From Timema cristinae (lineage: Eukaryota > Arthropoda > Insecta > Phasmatodea > Timematidae), in assembly GCA_039000515.1 (NCBI GenBank), contig JBCFYV010011172.1:74163941-74227940 (forward strand): a DNA stretch of 64,000 bases. The letters are read 5' to 3'. Under the pieces are notes generated by a model, which was not told the DNA's origin, did no database searches, and saw only the letters and a list, made by a program, of their open reading frames with translations. Below, piece by piece: positions 56,957 through 64,000 of this stretch. Positions within the stretch are counted from its first letter, which is position 1, and the number at the start of each line of letters is the position of its first letter. The position numbers and the translations under genes were made by a program.

Positions 56957-57114
56957 TATTTAATTTAGAGGAAGTACACCCACATTTGCGTGGAGGGAGA
57001 GTGGAAAACCACCCTCAGTCTGCCCGACCGGGATCGAACCCCAATCTCTCCATCTTCGACAGTCTAGTCTATTGCGAGAGTAGCGCCTTAGAGTACGCGG
57101 CCACAGAAGCGGGT
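56957..57114 (-). mobile_element. Type II SINE, tail missing
   Basis: The plus strand reads 'tttgcgtggagggagagtgg', 'ccgaccgggatcgaacccc' and ends 'ccacagaagcgggt', the complement of a type II head. The shared tail is absent at the left edge. Confidence 0.8.
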
Positions 57115-57439
57115 CCTATAATATCATTTAATTAATAGGTTTAGAAAGTTCACAATAATTAACTCTAATAACACAAAACTATTATCCTTGAAGTCAGACA
57201 GGAGTGGTTGGTTTCTAAATAATCTATAGTTTTTTATGTATTTTTTGCGTCCAATAATTGAAACAGTTGGTCTATTCGCCACAGAGTGGCAACTCTACGC
57301 TTTAGAACTACGTCCTACACGTCCAATAAAATGATCTTGTTTTTGTGTCGTCACATTGGCGGTTGTTGATTATAAACTTATAGTGTAAGGCGTACATAAT
57401 AGACATAGCCTTAAAACCGTAAAGAACAACTATTTGTGT

Positions 57440-57735
57440 AGCATTATATTCAACGGTTAAGGTGCTAGGGAGCTTGGTTCCAACCCAGGTTCTAGGGGCC
57501 ATGGTACGATTCCAAGGGCTAGGGAGCTTGGTTTCACCCAGGTATTAGGGGCCATGGTACGATACCAAGGGTTAGGGAGCTTGGTTTCACCCAGGTGTTA
57601 GGGGCCATGGTACGATACCAAGGGTTAGGGAGCTTGGATTCACCCAGGTGTTAGGAGCCATGGTACGATACCAAGGGCTATGGAGCTTGGTTTCACCCAG
57701 GTGTTAAGGGCCATGGTACGATTCCAAGGCTAGGA
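57440..57735. repeat. Minisatellite, 53-bp unit, about 5-6 copies
   Basis: 'ccatggtacgat' recurs at 53-bp intervals (57499 to 57711), each with 'gggagcttggtttcacccag' and 'gtgttaggggc'. The edges blur into 'gttccatcccaagtatcgg' on the right. Confidence 0.92.
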
Positions 57736-58205
57736 ACTTAGTTCCATCCCAAGTATCGGAGACACTGGTTTGAACCCAGGTTCTGGTTGGTAAGTGATGC
57801 AATGTTCGATCAACGGATTGTGTTCGTCTTTTTACCAGGTTAGTATACCTTGAACCAAGGTTGGGTGTTTACCGACTGATGGCATGAATAGATTTGTTAC
57901 TATTCCACTAAAGTAAAATTGATGTATTGTTAAAGAACCGATTCAACCTAGATAACGATCCGTTAGGATTGTAGTGAGACACAGACAATATTAGTATACC
58001 CTCCTCCAGGCTATGAATTGAAGTACACTAGCTCTGCGGGTGGTCAGACTTTACAACTCGTGAATGGTGACTGTCCAGTAAAGGGGAGGGGGAAGGAAGT
58101 GAGGATTGTGTAAGGATGACGAGGACGAAGCAGTATGATGCTGCTATTTAATTAACAAAGTAATAAGTTTTTTATAAGCTGTTTTTAAATTGGTACGTTC
58201 AAAAT
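57736..58205. other. No recognisable feature
   Basis: Right edge of the 53-bp array grading into plain sequence. No exon, no second copies. Confidence 0.4.
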
Positions 58206-58209
58206 AGGA

Positions 58210-58545
58210 GTTTAATGTAAGGGGCAAGGAGGGTATTTTAAGAGTAGATGCACCCGCATTCACGTAAAAAAAAGGACGGGGAAAACATCCCCAGTGCTTC
58301 AAACCGGACTTCAAACCATCGACGCCTACACCGGTGGTCACGTGATCAAAGTTATCACTGCGGCTCGCAAAAGACTAGATTGACGACTAAGGGTAAATGA
58401 AGGTTCGAATCTCGACCGAGTAGAGGTGATAATGCGATTTATCGCTGTGGTTTTATTCTCCCTTCCCCTCGCAAATGCAGGTTTCCCTCCATTCAAATAC
58501 TCTTTTCACCCCTTCCCTTAGTTTAATACGTGAATACGTTAAATA
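58210..58545. mobile_element. Two SINE-like fragments, head to head
   Basis: On the minus strand, 58225-58370 has 'gtttgaagtccggtttgaag' in the T-arm position. On the plus strand, 58375-58480 has 'gaaggttcgaatctcgaccg' and then 'atttatcgctgtggttttat', matching the body of the SINE at 42230. Both lack clear ends. Confidence 0.5.
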
Positions 58546-58639
58546 TACCATTTGTTAGAATATTTAACCTAATATTTATTACCTTAGAACTCTACATCAA
58601 TTAATTACTTTTAGTATTAATTAAAGTAATAACTTTAAC

Positions 58640-58825
58640 AACAGGACTTCAGATAGATTTAATTGTGATACCAATATTATGGATATTACTTGTGAAACAA
58701 ACGTTGTGGATATATATTGCTTATGATACGTGGATATATATATGTATATTTCTAGTGACACCAGTCATACGGATATATCTTACTCGTGAGCAACTAGGAC
58801 TACGGCTATATCATACTTGATATAC
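58640..58825. repeat. Degenerate left outlier of the 31-bp satellite
   Basis: 'gtggatatatattgctt', 'tagtgacaccagtcatacgg' and 'atatatcttactcgtgag' are diverged forms of the 31-bp unit. They are separated from the main array by about 1.2 kb that includes a SINE. Confidence 0.65.
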
Positions 58826-59109
58826 AATAACTACTGATATCTCTACAGCAACAACCTACAACCCCGACGTAAAATTGCGGATACACTCCTTCCTTAAAGT
58901 AATCATAGCTACAGAAGAACATTGAAACCCAGTATTCACAGGAAATCAACACGTAATAGAAATCTGAAGGGAAAAACAACTTATCCACATGTGTATTGTT
59001 GAGACCACTCACTAAGGTAGCCTTGCCCTAGAATTATTATTGAAAACATCGCAGTAAAAACTAATAAAAGGCTATGCCAAACAAAACAAACCAACGCGCA
59101 GGTTTTCAT
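58826..59109. other. No recognisable feature
   Basis: AT-rich spacer within the satellite region. Confidence 0.4.
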
Positions 59110-59347
59110 TATTATTATTTATCGCCGCGTCTTACTACTTGTCCATGTTATACTCATATTACATGATAATTACTCTATTGGGTACGGGTAGGGGTGAGGA
59201 AGAAAGCGTTTTAAAGTTAATTTACCGGCATTTTCATGGAAGGAGAGTGGGAAAACGTTCCGGGATTCAAACTCCGACCTCCTCATCATCAGTATACCAA
59301 TCTAACACGAGAGTGACGCCTTAGATCGTTCAGCCACTCAAGCGGAT
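59110..59347 (-). mobile_element. Type II SINE inserted within the satellite region
   Basis: It begins with an ATT run and 'cgccgcgtcttactacttg' (tail complement), contains 'ttcatggaaggagagtggg', and ends 'ccactcaagcggata'. Confidence 0.8.
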
Positions 59348-59984
59348 AGCGCGCAAATTAACAATACATCTTGGAATCATGACGCTAAGAACCTTATTAC
59401 CGAGACAACAATGGACAGAGTGTAGCGGAGTTTAAAAAGGTTCTACGCGCAGCCAACAATTATCCGCCATTTTCTAATTGTCAAGAGAGGTTTAACATTC
59501 CTTCCAAATGATAGCCCTTCGTTTTCTGCTTAAAAACTTCAAGGAGGGGTAGAAAAATATAAGTGATCAACACATACGGAGCTGAGAAGTGATCAAATGG
59601 CCCATCTTCCTGTTGCTGAGAGAAGGTGTGGAAAGTTATTATATTTTATTTGGGGACGGGTGTGTTCTGTTCTATAATGATCATGTTCAGAAGATTATAA
59701 AGTTCCAGCCATTAGTAAGCTACGTGAGATAATTAAGTAAGTTATGGAGATGACCCCCCCTTTTTTTAATCGTTTTATGTAGCTATTTTGAATAATTTAT
59801 AGGCTAAGGTGATAGTAGGCTTGGCCACATGGGTAATCAGCTGGACCCTGAACCAGAGGTGTATGGGTTTTGTTCCCGAACGGGAGCACCACATCTGAAA
59901 ATTGACTTATAAGTGAAATAAAGCCTTTTTTGTTCCCCTATGTCGCTTCTTTAAAGCTAAAATCTCTGAAAACAAATGTTGGGC
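59348..59984. other. No gene; possible SINE head near 59818-59900
   Basis: 'ccacatgggtaatcagctgg' with 'tgggttttgttcccgaacgg' has a loose tRNA-like layout, but no family partner exists in the window. Confidence 0.35.
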
Positions 59985-60345
59985 TATGGATATATCTTAA
60001 ATGTGATATTAGAACCGTGGATATATCATGTGACATAAGGAATGTGACTGAGTATATATCTTGTGACGTGAGGGTTGTGGCTATATTAATCGTTACACCA
60101 GGACTGTGGATTTATCTTAAATGTGATATCAGAACCGTGGATATATCATGTGACATAAGGAATGTGATTGAGTATATATCTTGTGACGTGAGGGTTGTGG
60201 CTATGTTAATCGTTACATCAGGACTGTGGATATATCTTAAATGTGATATCAGAACCGTGGATATATCATGTGACATAAGGAATGTGACTGAGTATATATC
60301 TCACTTGTGACGTGAGGGTTGTGGCTATATTAATCGCTACACCAG
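59985..60345. repeat. 120-bp higher-order repeat, 3 copies
   Basis: 'atcttaaatgtgatat' recurs at exactly 120-bp spacing near 59995, 60115 and 60235. Each copy is built of four diverged 30-31-bp segments of the 'gtggatatatcttgtgac' type. The 126-codon frame across it exists because 120 is a multiple of three. Its 40-residue repeats show no recognised motif. Confidence 0.88.
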
Positions 60346-62990
60346 GATTGTGGATGTATCTTGTGACAACAATAATGTAAATAAATCTTACTTGTAATAT
60401 CATGATTGTGGATATGTCTTACTCGTAATATCATACCTGAGGATATGTCTTGCTTGTAATATCATGAATGTGGATATGTCTTACTTGTAATATCATACCT
60501 GAGGATATGTCTTGCTTGTAATATCATGATTGTAGATATGTCTTACTTGTAATATCATACCTGAGGATATGTCTTACTTGTAATATCATACCTGAGGATA
60601 TGTCTTGCTTGTAATATCATGATTGTGGATATGTCTTACTCGTAATATCATACCTGACAATATGTCTTACTTGTAATATCATGATTGTAGATATGTCTTA
60701 CTTGTAATATCATACCTGAGGATTGTCTTGCTTGTAATATCATGAATGTGGATATGTCTTACTTGTAATATCATTCCTGAGGATATGTCTTGCTTGTAAT
60801 ATCATGATTGTGTATATGTCTTACTCGTAATATCATACCTGACAATATGTCTTACTTGTAATATCATGATTGTGTATATGTCTTACTCGTAATATCATAC
60901 CTGAGGATATATCTTACTCGTAATGTCATACCTGTGAATATGTCTTACTTGTAATATCATGATTGTGGATATGTCTTACTCGTAATATCATACCTGATGA
61001 TATGTATTACTTGTAATATCATGACTGTGGATATGTCTTACTCGTAATATCATACCTGATGATATGTCTTACTTGTAATATCATACCTGAGGATATGTCT
61101 TACTTGTAATATCATGATTGTGGATATGTCTTACTCGTAATATCATACCTGACAATATGTCTTACTTGTAATATCATGATTGTGGATATATCTTACTCGT
61201 AATGTCATACCTGTGAATATGTCTTACTCGTAATATCATACCTGATAATATGTCTTACTTGTAATATCATGATTGTGGATATATCTTACTCGTAATGTCA
61301 TACCTGTGAATATGTCTTACTTGTAATATCATGATTGTGTATATGTCTTACTCGTAATATCATACCTGAGGATATATCTTACTCGTAATGTCATACCTGA
61401 GGATATATCTTACTTGTAATATCATGACTGTGGATAGTCTTACTTTTAATATCACAATTGTGGATATGTCTTACTTGTAATATCATATCTGAGGATATGT
61501 CTTACTTGTAATATAATGATTGTGGATATGTTTACTTGTAATATCATACCTGAGGATATGTCTTACTTGTAATATCATAACTGAGGATATGTCTTACTTG
61601 TAATATCATGATTGTGGATATGTCTTACTCGTAATATCATACCTGAGGATATGTCTTACTTGTAATATCATGACTGTGGATATGTCTTACTTGTAATACA
61701 CGATTGTGGATATGTCTTACTCGTAATATCATACCTGAGGATATGTCTTACTTGTAATATCATGATTGTGGATATGTTTACTTGTAATATCATACCTAGG
61801 ATATGTCTTACTTGTAATATCATGATTGTGGATATGTCTTACTCGTAATATCATACCTGTGGATATGTCTTACTTGTAATATCATGACTGTGGATATGTC
61901 TTACTTGTAATATCATGATTGTGGATATGTCTTACTCGTAATATCATACCTGAGGATATGTCTTACTTGTAATATCATGACTGTGGATATGTCTTACTTG
62001 TAATATCACGATTGTGGATATGTCTTACTTGTAATATCATGATTGTGGATATGTTTACTTGTAATATCATACCTGAGGATATGTCTTACTTGTAATATCA
62101 TAACTGAGGATATGTCTTACTTGTAATATCATGATTGTGGATATGTCTTACTCGTAATATCATACCTGAGGATATGTCTTACTTGTAATATCATGACTGT
62201 GGATATGTCTTACTTGTAATATCACGATTGTGGATATGTTTTACTCGTAATATCATACCTGAGGATATGTCTTACTTGTAATATCATGATTGTGGATATG
62301 TCTTACTCGTAATATCATACCTGAGGATATGTCTTGCTTGTAATATCATGATTGTGGATATGTCTTACTCGTAATATCATACCTGGATATGTCTTGCTTG
62401 TAATATCATGATTGTGGATATGTCTTACTTGTAATATCATACCTGAGGATATGTCTTATTTGTAATATCATGACTGTGGATATGTCTTACTTGTAATATC
62501 ACGATTGTGGATATGTCTTACTTGTAATATCATATCTGAGGATATGTCTTACTTGTAATATCATGTTTGTGGATATGTTTACTTGTAATATCATACCTGA
62601 GGATATGTCTTACTTGTAATATCATAACTGAGGATATGTCTTACTTGTAATATCATGATTGTGGATATGTCTTACTTGTAATATCATGATTGTGGATATG
62701 TCTTACTCGAAATATCATGATTGTGGATATGTAATACTCGTATATAATGATTTTGGATATGTCTTACTCGTAATATCTTACTGAGATATTTCTTACTTGT
62801 AATATCATGACTGTGGATATGTCTTACTAGTAATATCATACCCGACGATATGTATTACTTGTAATATCATGATTGTGGATATATCTTACTTGTAATATTA
62901 AGACTGTGGATATGTCTTACTTGTAATATCATACCTGAGGATATACTGTATCTTACTTGTGACACCAGGACTGCAGATATATCAACAGCT
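60346..62990. repeat. Satellite/minisatellite, 31-bp unit, about 85 copies
   Basis: The unit is 'gatatgtcttacttgtaata' plus 'tcatgattgtg'. It alternates frequently with a variant ending 'tcatacctgag' and with 'cttactcg' for 'cttacttg', so a 62-bp dimer pattern is visible in places. The last units (62940-62990, 'ttgtgacaccaggactgcag') are diverged and resemble the far-left outlier. The centre is therefore homogenised and the edges are old. Confidence 0.96.
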
Positions 62991-63179
62991 ACAGTAACAA
63001 TAGAGCGCTTTGGTGGAACTTACCTGAAACAAAGCAACCCCAAACATCCCATGAAATATTAAAATTACGATTTAGAGCAAGCGCTCGAGTCTGTACTTTG
63101 AATGAACTCGGAATACTAGTACCTCCTCAACCTTTCTACTCGCGTAAACCCAAGTTTATAACCAGAATATATCCTGCTA

Positions 63180-63410
63180 CGGTGAGCGCATGGTCTAGAG
63201 CATCACTCTCGTGCTAGACAAGACTGCCGATGACAGAGAGGTTAGGGATCGAATCCCAGTCGGGTTTACTTAGGGTGGTTTTTCCAAAACTGTTTCACAC
63301 TTTTCTACACGCAAGTGCAGGTACACCTCCTCTGAATTCAACCTTCCTAATCCCTAACTCATTAGCGTAATAATTAGTATATACACGTATAACCTGTACG
63401 GTAGTAAAAA
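63180..63410 (+). mobile_element. Type II-like SINE, degenerate
   Basis: The head 'ggtgagcgcatggtctagag' is followed by the T-arm 'gggatcgaatcccagtcggg'. The body has 'gggtggtttttccaaaactg' and 'tctgaattcaaccttcctaa', then 'cattagcgtaataattagta' and a mutated tail, 'cctgtacggtagtaaaa'. Confidence 0.8.
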
Positions 63411-64000
63411 ACCAACTTAGCCTTGATTAAAAAACTGTTTTTGTAAGGTTTTACAAAAAAATAATATTTTATTAGAGTATTTAGTAAGTAATTACTAAAC
63501 ACAGATAATATCATAACACAACTTAAAAACTAGCTTGACTTAAAAGAGTAACCCTTGAAGGCCTACTGCACACCCATCCCTAGATATTTACAAATTAAAT
63601 ATAAAAGATAAATCACATAAACAAAATAGTAATATATTCATTAGTCCCACTAAGAAGCGAGCCAGGGTCCCCTATAATGGTGGTATTTAAGACAAAGCAG
63701 GAGTAATATCAAATAAATAGTGTGTCATCGACGGCAAGTAGTAATAACGTACATTATTCCAGAAACACATAATAAAATAGAATATTTGGTTTAATTAAAT
63801 ATAGGATATAGGCCTGTGTATTAATATGATTTTAAGGTGACGGATAACGATGAGTAAAGCTGTATAAAAATAAAATAATCTTCAAAACGGGCATAATTAG
63901 AAGTTTCATCATCTAGCCACCTGCAACACTTCATGTCTGCAACCAGTGTAACTTTAATGCAGGAAGAGTTGCAGAGTGCGCAGGGGCCGAAGGATTAACA
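63411..64000. other. No recognisable feature
   Basis: AT-rich to the window end, with no supported exon or repeat. Confidence 0.45.

Noticed and set aside
59930..60310. 126-codon frame with 40-residue repeats
   Set aside because: It follows the 120-bp repeat exactly and has no recognised motif or splice signals.

Overview
This is a non-coding, repeat-dominated window from a eukaryotic nuclear genome. It is AT-rich, with GT-AG introns, tRNA-derived SINEs, several cut-and-paste DNA transposon superfamilies, a LINE fragment and many minisatellites. That mixture suggests an invertebrate, probably an arthropod. This is a judgement from repeat character only, and I cannot name the species. I see no prokaryotic features such as operons, CRISPR or ribosome binding sites.

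Layout. 0-1.5 kb: an 82-bp minisatellite. 2.2-3.0 kb: a copy of an unclassified inverted-repeat transposon (here TE-A). 3.7-4.7 kb: SINEs and one weak candidate exon. 7.06-10.02 kb: a PIF/Harbinger deletion derivative lying 9 bp from a decayed Mutator-like element (MULE) whose transposase still shows a GT-AG intron. 10.5-17.8 kb: SINEs, two small MITEs, a hAT remnant and a widespread arthropod-type repeat. 19.1-21.8 kb: a hairpin MITE and a second TE-A copy holding two SINEs. 22-29 kb: SINEs, a second hairpin MITE and two adjacent hAT elements. 29.2-29.5 kb: the only convincing host coding exon, on the minus strand, family not recognised. 31.1-33.5 kb: a Tc1-type MITE and a 36-bp minisatellite. 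35.4-36.7 kb: two more hairpin MITEs. 39.4-47.0 kb: a five-deep nest, LINE > TE-A > TE-B > hAT > SINE. 49.4-50.9 kb: a Harbinger-like element holding a hAT element. 51.3-54.4 kb: degenerate repeats, then a 2.2-kb array of 44-bp units. 55.7 kb: the best-preserved hairpin MITE. 56.6-63.4 kb: trinucleotide runs, a 53-bp minisatellite and a 31-bp satellite with degenerate edges, with SINEs between.

The sequence does not show a set of genes working together. Its main value is as a record of transposition: target-site duplications, and empty sites visible in paralogous copies within the window, give a relative order of insertion. At least two SINE types with different tRNA-like heads share one 3' tail, which suggests one LINE partner mobilised both. 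I found no convincing new enzymatic or defence system. The observations most worth checking are the hairpin MITE family, the shared SINE tail, the nested cluster and the frame-preserving part of the 36-bp array.
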